Shown: positions 8,187 to 17,753 of the stretch, one piece after another | Layout of the letters: every line of letters starts with the position of its first letter | How positions within the stretch are numbered: the stretch's first letter is position 1 | Assembly (NCBI RefSeq): GCF_000302455.1 | Contig: NZ_AMPO01000008.1 | Span: 1-47,500, forward strand | Origin: Methanobacterium formicicum DSM 3637 | GTDB lineage: Archaea; Methanobacteriota; Methanobacteria; Methanobacteriales; Methanobacteriaceae | Direction of reading: 5' to 3' | Length of the DNA stretch: 47,500 nucleotides | Translations under genes and position numbers: made by a program | Notes under the pieces: model-generated | Told to the model about the DNA's origin: nothing | Databases searched by the model: none | The model's input: only the letters and a program-made list of their open reading frames with translations

Positions 8187-10916
8187 ATGGAATCCTATGC
8201 TGATGATGTTTCATTGTTATCAGAATTTGAAACTAGAAAGCAGTATATCGATCCAGAATTAAAAAAACAAGGATGGCTTCCAAAATACATCAAAGAGGAA
8301 GTCAACTCTGTTAAATCAAATTTTAAAGATAAAAATATTATTTTGTTCGATGGAAACCCCCAACAGAATGTTGATCGTTTCATTGATTATCTGTTACTGG
8401 ACGAAGATTACACACCTTTAGCTATAATTGAAGCAAAAAGGTTTTCCAAAGACGCAGATACCGGCCGAATACAGGCCAGAACTTATTCTTTAGACATTGA
8501 AAGTCAAATAAACCAGAAAGTACCTATTTTCTTAACCAATGGTCAAAAATGGGTGTTCATTGATGAATATGGGATTGAAAGGAAAGTCAGTGGCCCATTT
8601 TCCCAGGCGGATTTGAAAAGGCGCAGGGACCTGTACCAAAATCGTAAAGATCCTCGAACTGTTAAAATAAATACCCGTATTGTGGATAGGCCCAGAAGTG
8701 TGACCATAGTCCGGAAACTCTCAGAACACTTTTCAGAATGTCATAGAACCGCTTTAATAGAGATGGCCACAGGTACAGGAAAGACCAGAGTAGCAATGGC
8801 CCTTATTGATCTACTAATCAAATCCAATGTGGTTAGAAATGTTTTATTCATTGCTGATAGGATTGCTTTAGTTGGACAGGCCAGAGATAATGGATTTAAA
8901 AAATATTTCACAGAACCAGCCGCTGATTTAAGGGAAGGATTCACCACTTCCAGCCGTTTGTATGTTTCCACAGTGCAGACCTTAATGGGTGGCAAGGAAA
9001 CCAGGTTGTTTGAGAAATATTCTCCTGGATTCTTTGATTTAATTGTTTTTGACGAAGCACACCGGTCAATCTATGATAAAAACAATCTAATTTACCAGTA
9101 CTTTGACTGCATAAAAATTGGATTAACCGCCACTCCCAGGGAAAGGGAAACACAGAGTACCTTTGACTTATTTGGAAAGGCCACTGCCGAGTACTCCTAT
9201 GATGAGGCAGTTCGTGACGGGGTTCTGGTTCCATACTTTGCCCATATTATTTCCACCAAAGTCTTAAACGAGGGAATAAAACAGGAGGATCTGGATAAGT
9301 TTCTAAAGGACCAGCTCCGCCGGCAGGATGTGGATCCGGACACCTTTGAACCAACTGGTTCTCAGTTTGACCGGGTGTTCATGGATAACAAGACCAATGC
9401 CCTCATAATTAAAAGCTTCATGGAAAACTGCTACAAGTCAGATGAAGGCAAACCTACCAAGTCCATCTTCTTCTGCGCCAGCAAAAACCATGCAAATAAA
9501 ATGAAGGAAGTCTTTGGAGAGTTATTTCCCAAGTTCGCCAGTGAAGTACAGGTTATAACCTCAGATATGTACCGCGCTAACGATGAAGTGAAACGGTTTA
9601 AACAAAGATCAAGCCCCCGAATCGCCCTATCAGTGGGAATGCTGGATACCGGGGTGGACATCCCCGAAGTATGCAATTTAGTGTTTATAAAACCAGTGGC
9701 TTCCCCTATAAGGTTCTGGCAGATGCTGGGCCGAGGAACACGGAACCTGGAAGCCTGCAAGCACAAAGACTGGCTACCCAACAGTAGAAAGGATGACTTT
9801 AAGATATTTGACTTCGTAATTGGAGGACACTCCAATATTGAATTCCATGAACTGGAAAGGGGTAAAGGTACTGGAGTGCCCAATGATGTTCTAACCAACA
9901 TTTTCAACAACCGGGTAGCTTTATTAGAGGAGAACTTATCCCCTCATGAGAGGGAACTCATAACCGGTAAGATCAGATCCACCATAGATGCATTGGATGA
10001 GGATTTCTTCCTGGTCCGGGAAAAATCATCGGTAATATCCAGGATCAAGGAAAGTGATGATTTTGATGGTTTAGTGGATGAGTTAATGGATGAAGTATCA
10101 CCCCTCATTATAACCCAGTTCGGAAGTAATTCCAAGGTTTCATCATTTATTTTAAAGGCAGAGAAGCTCTTCACCTGCGTGCTGGATCGGGATAAGGAGA
10201 AGATCGATAAAATACGCCGGGAACTGGTCTTCATGATCCGCAACGTGGCTGATAAGGACAACCTCCAGGTGATAAGTGAGAAAAAGCCACTTCTTATAAG
10301 AGCACAGCAAATGGAGTTCTGGGAAGACCTGACCTTCGAGGATGTGGAATTCCTGGTGAGGGAAATTGCACCGGTGATGAAGTACTTCGAACCCACCAGC
10401 AGACCAGTGGTTGATATTTCAGCATTTGACATGATAGTAGACTGGAAAGAGTTTGAAAAAGAAGTTAAAGAAGATGAATCCCTGAAGAGACTCCTAGAGA
10501 GAAACGAATCAGTCTGCAAGTTAAAGGAAGGTGAAGGAATAACCTCCAGAGAACTTCTGGACCTGGAAAAGGAACTCTCATCACTCAAACCAGAAATAGC
10601 CATTGAGTACATCCAAAAACAGCAAAATATTGATTTCCTACTATTTTTAAGGGATATTATTAAAATAAAGAGGAATGAAGACCCACGGGCTATTATTGAA
10701 AAGAGGTTCGACTCATACATTACTAACAATCCCCAGTACACCTCCCGACAACTTGAATTTTTAATGTTGTTGAAGAAGGTGTTTGCAGAGAGGAAACACA
10801 TAGAGATGAAGGACCTTGGTAGTCCTCCCTTTGAGGATGAAAATCCACTGGACTTGTTTAGTTATGAAGAGTTAGTGGGGATTGTGGATAAGTGTAATAG
10901 GATTAGGATGTGTTAA
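8187..10916 (+). CDS. hsdR: Type I restriction enzyme, R (motor and nuclease) subunit
   Basis: 909 residues. ATP-driven translocation and DNA cleavage subunit of a type I R-M complex. The N-terminal nuclease domain has the PD-(D/E)XK signature E82-A-K84, with Asp63/67 or 72/74 upstream. The superfamily 2 helicase core follows: Walker A GTGKT 196-200, DEAH 289-292, TATP 314-317 and motif VI QMLGRGTRN from 512. The last about 300 residues are helical, as in the EcoEI-type C-terminal domain, and would contact the methylase. It is full length with no missing motif. It heads an operon with a SEC-C/HEPN-like gene, hsdS and hsdM downstream, and is preceded by a TATA box about 25 nt upstream. Confidence 0.95.
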   Translation: MESYADDVSLLSEFETRKQYIDPELKKQGWLPKYIKEEVNSVKSNFKDKNIILFDGNPQQNVDRFIDYLLLDEDYTPLAIIEAKRFSKDADTGRIQARTYSLDIESQINQKVPIFLTNGQKWVFIDEYGIERKVSGPFSQADLKRRRDLYQNRKDPRTVKINTRIVDRPRSVTIVRKLSEHFSECHRTALIEMATGTGKTRVAMALIDLLIKSNVVRNVLFIADRIALVGQARDNGFKKYFTEPAADLREGFTTSSRLYVSTVQTLMGGKETRLFEKYSPGFFDLIVFDEAHRSIYDKNNLIYQYFDCIKIGLTATPRERETQSTFDLFGKATAEYSYDEAVRDGVLVPYFAHIISTKVLNEGIKQEDLDKFLKDQLRRQDVDPDTFEPTGSQFDRVFMDNKTNALIIKSFMENCYKSDEGKPTKSIFFCASKNHANKMKEVFGELFPKFASEVQVITSDMYRANDEVKRFKQRSSPRIALSVGMLDTGVDIPEVCNLVFIKPVASPIRFWQMLGRGTRNLEACKHKDWLPNSRKDDFKIFDFVIGGHSNIEFHELERGKGTGVPNDVLTNIFNNRVALLEENLSPHERELITGKIRSTIDALDEDFFLVREKSSVISRIKESDDFDGLVDELMDEVSPLIITQFGSNSKVSSFILKAEKLFTCVLDRDKEKIDKIRRELVFMIRNVADKDNLQVISEKKPLLIRAQQMEFWEDLTFEDVEFLVREIAPVMKYFEPTSRPVVDISAFDMIVDWKEFEKEVKEDESLKRLLERNESVCKLKEGEGITSRELLDLEKELSSLKPEIAIEYIQKQQNIDFLLFLRDIIKIKRNEDPRAIIEKRFDSYITNNPQYTSRQLEFLMLLKKVFAERKHIEMKDLGSPPFEDENPLDLFSYEELVGIVDKCNRIRMC

Positions 10917-10946
10917 TCATCGAAATCTATTTTGTGAGGACATTAA

Positions 10947-12386
10947 ATGGGCAAAGGGAGAAAAAAACATAAAATTGGGAGAAATGATCCTTGTCATTGT
11001 GGAAGTGGAAAGAAATACAAACGTTGTTGTATAAAAAAAGATAGGGAAATTAATTCCAAACCAAAAACTGATTCTAACGAAGGAACTTCTGAAAATAAAT
11101 TAATTGTAGACAATCCTTCAATTAAAAAAATGGAAGAAACCCTTGATAATATGAAAAAACTTAGAACAGCTGTTGAAATAGGATTATTAGATTTTTTAGT
11201 TCCATTAGGCCTTGAAAAAGAAAAATTAAGTGATGTTTTGTCAAAAGTAGATGAGCTTGAAAAAGATTTTGAACAATTACATATTCCGGATAGATTCAAC
11301 GAACATTTCTCAAAAAATGGTTGGATTGCTCATGAATCAATGAGTCAAGAAATGATGATAAAATCAGTTGAATTAGCTGATAAAGGTAAACTCGAAGAAG
11401 CAGAACAAGGTTTAGTGCAATATTATTCTAAAAACATTCAACTTCTGATTCAATGGTCAAGTTGGATGGAAGAATTTAAACCAAGAATGACTCTCCTAGA
11501 GAAAGCATTTGATTATTATACAAAAGAAATGTATTCTGCCTGTATACCGCTCCTTTTGACCATAATTGATGGAATAGTTTTTGATAATAAAGAAACAGGG
11601 AATAAAGGGTTTTTTGGCGAAGATAATAAAATAATTGCAGAAGATTCAATTGCAGCACACATTACTGGTTTACCTGAATTACAAAGTTTGATGTCTTGCC
11701 CGCGTACAAAAACAACAACAGATGAACTTACAATACCTTTTCGAAATGGGATACTTCATGGGCGTGATTTAGGCTATGCGAATAAAATGGTTGCCACCAA
11801 ATCTTGGGCAGCATTATTTGCATTGAAAGATGGAATCATTTCACTAAAAAAAGATAAATTACCAGAAGATTCTGAAAAAACAGATTTAAAAGCCATATTA
11901 TACAAAATCAAGAAAAATGAATTGAGAACTAATCTTTTAAATGTTTGGAAACCTCGTAAAAATGTTCCTAATGCTGATTTCATTATTAGTGGTTCATCTT
12001 CAGACTATAAGGACGGAAGTCCTGAAAAAGAATTGGTCGAGTTTTTTGAGTATTGGCAAGACAGAAATTTTGGTTTTATAGCTAATAAAATGGATCATAG
12101 AACTTTAGATAGTTATAGTATTGGTAAAATCGCAGGAATATTCAGCAGAGAAATTTTCTCTGATAAAAAGCTTGTTTCATATAAAATTTTGAGTATTGTA
12201 GATGAAGCACCTGCTATATCTGAAATTACCGCTGAAATTACAATTCTAAAAGATGACGATACCCTTTCAAAAGAAATAACATTTCGTATGATATATGAAG
12301 ATGATGAGGGTGAAATTGAGATAAGAACTATGGGAAATGGTTCTTGGAAGTTTATTAGTTGTTTTAGTGAAATAGAAATATTATAA
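10947..12386 (+). CDS. SEC-C zinc motif protein with HEPN-type RNase motif, inside type I R-M operon
   Basis: 479 residues, function not known. Residues 13-28 (NDPCHCGSGKKYKRCC) are a SEC-C zinc motif with Cys16, Cys18, Cys27 and Cys28. A helical region follows (about 50-330), in which FRNGILHGRD gives R266-N267-x3-H271, the R-x4-H motif with a polar residue after Arg that marks catalytic HEPN ribonucleases. About 120 C-terminal residues mix helices and strands and end in GSWKF, reminiscent of an NTF2-like fold. The gene lies 30 nt after hsdR and 17 nt before hsdS on the same strand, so it is almost surely co-transcribed. It is more AT-rich than hsdR and hsdM. By analogy with PrrC, a HEPN anticodon nuclease kept in a type I locus, it may be an RNase that acts when restriction fails. 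That role is inference. Confidence 0.75.
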   Translation: MGKGRKKHKIGRNDPCHCGSGKKYKRCCIKKDREINSKPKTDSNEGTSENKLIVDNPSIKKMEETLDNMKKLRTAVEIGLLDFLVPLGLEKEKLSDVLSKVDELEKDFEQLHIPDRFNEHFSKNGWIAHESMSQEMMIKSVELADKGKLEEAEQGLVQYYSKNIQLLIQWSSWMEEFKPRMTLLEKAFDYYTKEMYSACIPLLLTIIDGIVFDNKETGNKGFFGEDNKIIAEDSIAAHITGLPELQSLMSCPRTKTTTDELTIPFRNGILHGRDLGYANKMVATKSWAALFALKDGIISLKKDKLPEDSEKTDLKAILYKIKKNELRTNLLNVWKPRKNVPNADFIISGSSSDYKDGSPEKELVEFFEYWQDRNFGFIANKMDHRTLDSYSIGKIAGIFSREIFSDKKLVSYKILSIVDEAPAISEITAEITILKDDDTLSKEITFRMIYEDDEGEIEIRTMGNGSWKFISCFSEIEIL

Positions 12387-12403
12387 GTTATTGAAGGGAT
12401 GAA

Positions 12404-13603
12404 ATGCTTAAAAAAGTAGATTTACCATTAGAATGGAAATTTAAACCAGTTTCAGAGGTTTGTGATATAAATCCTCGGAAAAATGAAGTTAAAAATTATT
12501 CTGATTCTGAAAAAATCACATTTCTTTCAATGGAATCTGTTGGTGAGAATGGAGAAATATATTCACAAGAAATTAAAGATTTAGGGGAAGTTTTTAAAGG
12601 TTACACCTATTTTAAGAAAAATGATGTCCTTTTTGCCAAAATAACACCTTGTATGGAAAATGGTAAAGGAACAATTGCCAAAATCGGTACTGATATTGGT
12701 TTTGGTTCAACTGAGTTCCATATCTTACGAACTTATGAAAATGTAATTCCAGAATGGGTTTATAGATTTTTAGCATTAGACTATACTCGTAAATATGCTG
12801 AACAAAACATGACGGGAAGTGCAGGACAAAAAAGGGTTCCTAAAACTTTCTTTGACAAATTGAAAATTCCAGTTCCACCACTCAAAACCCAGAAGAAAAT
12901 AATTGAAATCCTGGAAAAGGCCGAAAAACTGAAAGAATGGCGGACCGAAACGGATGAATTGGCCGATGAATATTTGAAAAGTGTTTTTCTGGAAATGTTT
13001 GGAGATCCAGTTAAAAATAGTAAAGAATGGGATATTTTTAAATTTGGAGATGTTGGTAAGCTCGAAAGAGGAAAATCTAAGCATAGGCCAAGAAATGCAC
13101 CAGAGTTATTAGGTGGCTCTTATCCATTAATACAAACTGGAGAAGTTGCAGGGTCTGGAGGTTACATAAAAAATTATACTCAAACATATTCTGAAATAGG
13201 GTTGAAACAGAGCAGAATGTGGGCAAAAGGCACATTATGCATAACAATAGCGGCCAATATAGCTAAAACAGGAATATTAACATTTGATGCATGTTTTCCA
13301 GATAGTATTGTTGGATTTACTCCTAAAAAGCATGTAAAAGTAGAATATGTTCAGCATTGGATATCCTTTTTACAAAAAATATTGGAAGACAGTGCCCCTG
13401 AATCAGCTCAAAAAAACATAAATTTAAAGATTCTGTCCAACCTTGAAATTCCAATTCCCCCCTTAGAACTTCAAGAAAAATTTGTAGAAATATCTGAAAA
13501 ATTAAATCAACTAAAAACATACCAATCCCAATCCAAACAAGAAATAAACAACCTATTCAACACCCTAATGCAAAAAGCATTCAAAGGAGAACTCGTATGC
13601 TAG
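12404..13603 (+). CDS. hsdS: Type I restriction enzyme, specificity subunit
   Basis: 399 residues. The DNA-recognition subunit shared by methylase and nuclease complexes. Two target-recognition domains are visible: residues about 5-160, ending in KLKIPVPPLKTQKKIIEILE, and about 205-365, ending in NLEIPIPPLELQEKFVEISE. Each is followed by a conserved helical spacer that sets the distance between the two half-sites. ATG 12404 has an AAGGGA site 7 nt upstream. The stop overlaps the hsdM start by 7 nt, indicating translational coupling. The recognition domains are AT-richer than hsdM, as expected for the fast-evolving part of the system. The target sequence cannot be read from the protein. Confidence 0.93.
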   Translation: MLKKVDLPLEWKFKPVSEVCDINPRKNEVKNYSDSEKITFLSMESVGENGEIYSQEIKDLGEVFKGYTYFKKNDVLFAKITPCMENGKGTIAKIGTDIGFGSTEFHILRTYENVIPEWVYRFLALDYTRKYAEQNMTGSAGQKRVPKTFFDKLKIPVPPLKTQKKIIEILEKAEKLKEWRTETDELADEYLKSVFLEMFGDPVKNSKEWDIFKFGDVGKLERGKSKHRPRNAPELLGGSYPLIQTGEVAGSGGYIKNYTQTYSEIGLKQSRMWAKGTLCITIAANIAKTGILTFDACFPDSIVGFTPKKHVKVEYVQHWISFLQKILEDSAPESAQKNINLKILSNLEIPIPPLELQEKFVEISEKLNQLKTYQSQSKQEINNLFNTLMQKAFKGELVC

Positions 13604-15084
13604 ACTCAGACCTAAAATCAAAGATAAACCAGTTATGGGATAAGTTCTGGAGCAGTGGAATATCCAATCCCCTGCAGGCCATTGAACAAATGTCCTACTT
13701 AATGTTCATGAAACGTTTAGATGATGATGAGATCTCTCGCGAAAAGAATGTCCAGCTCAAAGGGGAAGAATACGAGTCCATCTTTAAAGACTGTCCTGAT
13801 TGCAGGTGGTCCAACTGGAATAACATGGCTGCTGATGAGATGCTAGAACATGTTCGGGATAAAGTATTCCCATTCTTACGGGAGCTGGGTGGTTCTAATT
13901 CACTTTACAGCCGCTACATGAAGGATGCAGTCTTTGCCATTCCCACCGGAACTCTCCTGACTGAAGCCACCAAAATTATCGATGATATGCATATTAAAGA
14001 CCGGAACATGGACACCAAGGGGGATTTATACGAGTACCTCCTATCTGAACTTAAAACCTCCGGTAAAAATGGTCAGTTCCGTACACCCCGGCACATCATC
14101 CAGATGATGGTGGAACTGCTAAACCCTAAAATTGGGGAAACTGTCTGTGATCCAGCATGTGGTACTGCTGGTTTTTTAGTCAATTCTTACCAGCACATCC
14201 TTAAATCAAATACTTCTCCTGAATTAATTAAAATTGATGATGAAGGTATTGAATACAACTTCAAAGGAGACAGATTAAGCCCAGAAGAATTCAAGTTTCT
14301 GAAGAGTGAAACACTTTATGGATATGACTTCGACCAGACCATGGTTCGAATCTCTTTAATGAACCTGATGATGCATGGAATCAACAACCCTTACATTGAT
14401 CAGCTTAACACTCTTTCTGTGAGATACAACCAGGAACCGAAATATGATATTGTCCTGGCCAATCCACCGTTTAAGGGAAGCATAAATAAAGAAGAATTAA
14501 GTGATGATTTCTCAATTAACACCACCAAGACCGAGATTCTCTTTTTAGAGTTAATGTTCAATATTCTAACGATAGGTGGAAGATGCGCAGTTATTGTACC
14601 TCAAGGAGTTTTATTTGGAAATTCCAGAGCTCATAAATCCATAAGAATGAAACTTTTAGAGGAATGCAGGTTAGATGCTGTGATATCAATGCCTTCTGGT
14701 GTTTTCAAACCCTATGCCGGAGTATCCACAGGTATCTTAATCTTCACCAAGGGAGAACCCACAGAAAAAGTCTGGTTCTATGATATGGAAGCCGATGGTT
14801 ATTCTTTAGATGATAAACGGACCTTTATTGATGGAAAAGGGGATATTCCAGATATTATTAGAAAATTCAACAAGAAAGATACTGAAGATCTGGAAGATAG
14901 GAAAGCCAAATGCTTCGTGGTTCCGCTGGATGAAATTAAAGAGAATGATTACAGTCTCAGCATCTCCAACTACAAGGAAATTGAGTATGAAGAGATTGAA
15001 TATGAACCTCCAGAGGTAATTAAAAAGAAGATTTTGGAGTTAGAGGAAAAAATCATTAATGGACTAAATGAGCTTGAATTATAG
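13597..15084 (+). CDS. hsdM: Type I restriction enzyme, DNA adenine methylase subunit
   Basis: 495 residues. N6-adenine methyltransferase that protects host DNA. It has an N-terminal helical HsdM_N domain (about 1-130), then the SAM-binding motif DPACGTAGF (from 185) and the catalytic motif NPPF (289-292). The C-terminal helix (ending EEKIINGLNELEL) would contact HsdS. The start overlaps the hsdS stop and has AAAGGAGA 6 nt upstream. It is complete, so the modification activity should be functional. Confidence 0.95.
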   Translation: MLDSDLKSKINQLWDKFWSSGISNPLQAIEQMSYLMFMKRLDDDEISREKNVQLKGEEYESIFKDCPDCRWSNWNNMAADEMLEHVRDKVFPFLRELGGSNSLYSRYMKDAVFAIPTGTLLTEATKIIDDMHIKDRNMDTKGDLYEYLLSELKTSGKNGQFRTPRHIIQMMVELLNPKIGETVCDPACGTAGFLVNSYQHILKSNTSPELIKIDDEGIEYNFKGDRLSPEEFKFLKSETLYGYDFDQTMVRISLMNLMMHGINNPYIDQLNTLSVRYNQEPKYDIVLANPPFKGSINKEELSDDFSINTTKTEILFLELMFNILTIGGRCAVIVPQGVLFGNSRAHKSIRMKLLEECRLDAVISMPSGVFKPYAGVSTGILIFTKGEPTEKVWFYDMEADGYSLDDKRTFIDGKGDIPDIIRKFNKKDTEDLEDRKAKCFVVPLDEIKENDYSLSISNYKEIEYEEIEYEPPEVIKKKILELEEKIINGLNELEL

Positions 15085-15112
15085 TAATTTAATAAAAAAA
15101 GAGGGGCTTTAA

Positions 15113-16117
15113 ATGATTTTACTAATTGAAAAAGAAAAGAAGGAGTTAGAAGATCTGATCATGGAGCAAAAACTTTCAGATATGGGTGTATGGGAAAGAA
15201 CTCATCTGGAAACATGGATTGCAGAACGTCCTGAAATATTGGGGGAAGAATTATTAACTATTACCACTGAATACAGTGGTTTTGATAAAACTAGTAAGCG
15301 ATTGGATATTTTAGCCGTTGATAAAGACGGTAAATTAGTTGTTATTGAACTAAAACGGGATGTTGCTGAGACATTTATTGATTTACAAGCTATTCACTAT
15401 GCTGCATTCTGTTCAACCCACACATTTAACGATATTGTAGATATTCGCGCGAATTTTGTTAGGGAAACTGAGGAAGAAGTGGAATCTGAAATTCGAAACT
15501 TCATTACTAACGATGATTTCAAGGATTTTGATAACCAACCACGGATAATTTTAGTGGCAAATGAGTTTAAAGAGGAAACTTTGGCTGCTGTTATTTGGTT
15601 GAGAGATATTGGTGTGGATATTAAATGTGTGAAGTTAGAAGCTTATGAATTAGATGAAAAAATTATTATAACTCCAGATGTCATTATTCCTCTCCCTGAA
15701 GCTGAAAATTTCATGATGCATAGAGAAAAGAAGGTAAAAGTTACCACATTCGCCGATCCAAAAATATTCACAGAAGAATATCATCTTAAAATGGCTTCCG
15801 GTGAAGTTGAAGAACTTTATGACGAATTGAAAGATAGAATATACAATTTAGGGGAAGATGTGCAAGTTAAACCCACTAAATATTACATTGCTTTCAAATC
15901 TAGAACCAATTTTGTGGACTTCCGTTTACAGAAAAAACAGATTAAAATTTGGCTCAATATACGAAAAGGAGAACTAGATGATCCTAAAGACATTGCTAGG
16001 GATATTTCAGACGTTGGTCATTGGGGAAATGGAGATTATGAAATAAAGGCAACATATAAGTCAGATTTAGAGTACATCATGGATTTAATAAAACAATCAT
16101 ATAATACAAATTCCTAA
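15113..16117 (+). CDS. PD-(D/E)XK nuclease-like protein with DUF5655-like C-terminus
   Basis: 334 residues. The N-terminal half (about 1-200) has the restriction-endonuclease-like core: Asp65 in RLDILAVD, then E79-L-K81 in VVIELKRD, plus a conserved-looking helix after it (FIDLQAIHYAAF), similar to NucS/DUF91-type proteins. Residues about 215-330 (VEELYDELKDRIYNLG, YYIAFKSRTNFVDF, IKIWLN) match the DUF5655 pattern, a domain commonly fused to such nucleases. It starts 28 nt after hsdM with its own GAGGGG site and is likely the last gene of the R-M operon. It may be an additional defence nuclease or an accessory to the type I enzyme. Which of these is not shown by the sequence. Confidence 0.8.
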   Translation: MILLIEKEKKELEDLIMEQKLSDMGVWERTHLETWIAERPEILGEELLTITTEYSGFDKTSKRLDILAVDKDGKLVVIELKRDVAETFIDLQAIHYAAFCSTHTFNDIVDIRANFVRETEEEVESEIRNFITNDDFKDFDNQPRIILVANEFKEETLAAVIWLRDIGVDIKCVKLEAYELDEKIIITPDVIIPLPEAENFMMHREKKVKVTTFADPKIFTEEYHLKMASGEVEELYDELKDRIYNLGEDVQVKPTKYYIAFKSRTNFVDFRLQKKQIKIWLNIRKGELDDPKDIARDISDVGHWGNGDYEIKATYKSDLEYIMDLIKQSYNTNS

Positions 16118-16157
16118 TTAGAGATATTCTAAAAAATTGAATGATTTTGGCTAAGCA

Positions 16158-17252
16158 TTAGCCTTTTAAACCATTCCCTTGGATTTCATCCGCGAGTTTT
16201 GATAAAACTTCTTTTAGAAGATTCCAGTTTTCTTCATTTAAGTTTTCTTTGATTCTAAACACAAAACCATCACCAACAGATTCGAATCCATCTATTTTAA
16301 GCATACTCCTAACATAGGTCTCTGCAATATCATCTCCCCCATTAACCATACCTTTAAGATCTCCCTTATAAGAAACAAGGTGCTGACGGCGAGCTGCAAT
16401 CTTAGAATACCCCTCTAGAATCTTAACCTCTTTCCCTTCAAATGGAATCCTTAATGAAAAACCCTTGGTTCCAAATAATGGTTTGAATCCCTTTTCTTGG
16501 ATGAAATCAAAGAACTCTTCATAGAATGGTACTCCTGGACCTTCCAGGTTTTTAAAAAAGGTTTCATTGTTTAGTTTGGGTCCTGAAGAAGTGACTCTTG
16601 ATTTTTTGGTTTGAGCTTCAATGGACTGACCTATAACCCGTGGAACTACAGTGGTAATTCCTTCACTGGTGTACTGTTTTATCTCCACTGCCAGTATTTC
16701 AACAGATTCCATGTTTCTGTTTAAAAATTCAAGTGCATTCTGCAGTCTCTGAGGTATTTCATCAGCCACTACCAGAAGGCGGACATGTTCAGACTTTAAA
16801 TTCTTATCCACTTTCTGCCAGAACTCATTCTCATCCCCTTCTTCACCTAAGAGTTCAGTTATATCTGCATTTTCATGGGATTCAACTCTTTCTTTTAAGA
16901 GTTGAACATCCATGGACAGGAGGAGGTTTGCACCGTATTCAATTATCTGGGCGGTTACTTCCCTTTTAAGCCGGTCATCTTCACTCCTTTTGATTTCAAC
17001 CAGAGTGGGTATTCCATCCTGATCCAGGAATAAATGGTCCAGGTAAATGTTCCCACTGCCCACTATGGGAAAATTCACTTCACTACCCACATGCAACCAC
17101 TTCCTTGGATTTGCACTGTCTATCTGATCCCCTGGTATCAGATCTGGATATTCCTCAATTAACTTCTGAAAATCCAGTTCTCTGGCATGTTTCTTTTCTT
17201 CCATTTCCACGAATTCGTTGTTTTCCTTTATCATGAATATCTTTCCAGACAT
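16158..17252 (-). CDS. PD-(D/E)XK nuclease-like protein, convergent with R-M operon
   Basis: 364 residues. The core Asp72 (IYLDHLFLD) and E86-I-K88 (LVEIKRS) form the D-x(13)-E-x-K signature of restriction-endonuclease-like domains. A conserved-looking acidic helix (ARELDFQKLIEEYPDLIP) precedes it. The remaining about 200 residues, with a central AVEIKQY strand region and a C-terminal alpha/beta part, are not recognised. The start ATG 17252 has AGGGGAT 6 nt upstream. The gene runs towards the 15113-16117 nuclease and ends 40 nt from it, so it is a separate unit at the edge of the defence island. No signal peptide or membrane segment. DNA binding or repair is possible, but function is not known. 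Confidence 0.75.
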   Translation of the reverse strand: MSGKIFMIKENNEFVEMEEKKHARELDFQKLIEEYPDLIPGDQIDSANPRKWLHVGSEVNFPIVGSGNIYLDHLFLDQDGIPTLVEIKRSEDDRLKREVTAQIIEYGANLLLSMDVQLLKERVESHENADITELLGEEGDENEFWQKVDKNLKSEHVRLLVVADEIPQRLQNALEFLNRNMESVEILAVEIKQYTSEGITTVVPRVIGQSIEAQTKKSRVTSSGPKLNNETFFKNLEGPGVPFYEEFFDFIQEKGFKPLFGTKGFSLRIPFEGKEVKILEGYSKIAARRQHLVSYKGDLKGMVNGGDDIAETYVRSMLKIDGFESVGDGFVFRIKENLNEENWNLLKEVLSKLADEIQGNGLKG

Positions 17253-17570
17253 TGCAAATCCCCTAATTTTTTCCTAATTCTTCTCTTTAATCCATTAAAC
17301 TGAAATTTATGGTGTATATCCTACTTTATGTGCATTTTATTGTTTTTGGATTGATTCTATGGCTAAATCCCTATTCAGACCATGCTTGATAAAAACTCAT
17401 TGATCAATCAGTAATTTAATATTTATGATAATAATATTAAGAAATATAAAAATATAATTTCAAAGAATTGATAATCCTGGTTTTATTGGAAATCCCTCCG
17501 TAACTATTAATCGTAACAATATTAAGAAATGAAGAGCATACTATATACTATAAAAATATATTAGGGGGAT
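17253..17570. other. Gene-free spacer with promoter elements
   Basis: AT-rich. The direct repeat AATATTAAGAAAT occurs near 17430 and 17519, and TATA-like stretches (actatatactataaaaatat) lie just before the small gene at 17571. Nothing else is visible. Confidence 0.35.
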
Positions 17571-17753
17571 GTGGATAATGGAAGACAACCAAAAAAACTT
17601 TGTTTTGTATATATTGGAGTAGTAGGGCTTTTAATTTTGCTTGGAGGAGTATTTGGTCTTTATGATTGGAAATATGGTGTAGTTATAGCTGTAGTGATCT
17701 GGATAATAGGCGGTGCTTACCGAACGTACTTTGGTGTCCCCTCTAACAGGTAG
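17571..17753 (+). CDS. Small membrane protein with two hydrophobic helices
   Basis: 60 residues from GTG 17571, with AGGGGGA just upstream. Hydrophobic segments at about 10-29 (LCFVYIGVVGLLILLGGVFG) and 34-50 (YGVVIAVVIWIIGGAY) suggest two membrane passes. No family recognised. A nearby ATG at 17578 is in another frame and stops after 14 codons. Strand-rich TATA elements upstream support real transcription. Confidence 0.55.
   Translation: MDNGRQPKKLCFVYIGVVGLLILLGGVFGLYDWKYGVVIAVVIWIIGGAYRTYFGVPSNR

Noticed and set aside
9944..10801. Long minus-strand open frame of 285 codons inside hsdR
   Set aside because: Shadow of the hsdR reading frame. Its Ser/Leu-rich composition reflects the reverse complement of a Glu/Lys-rich region.
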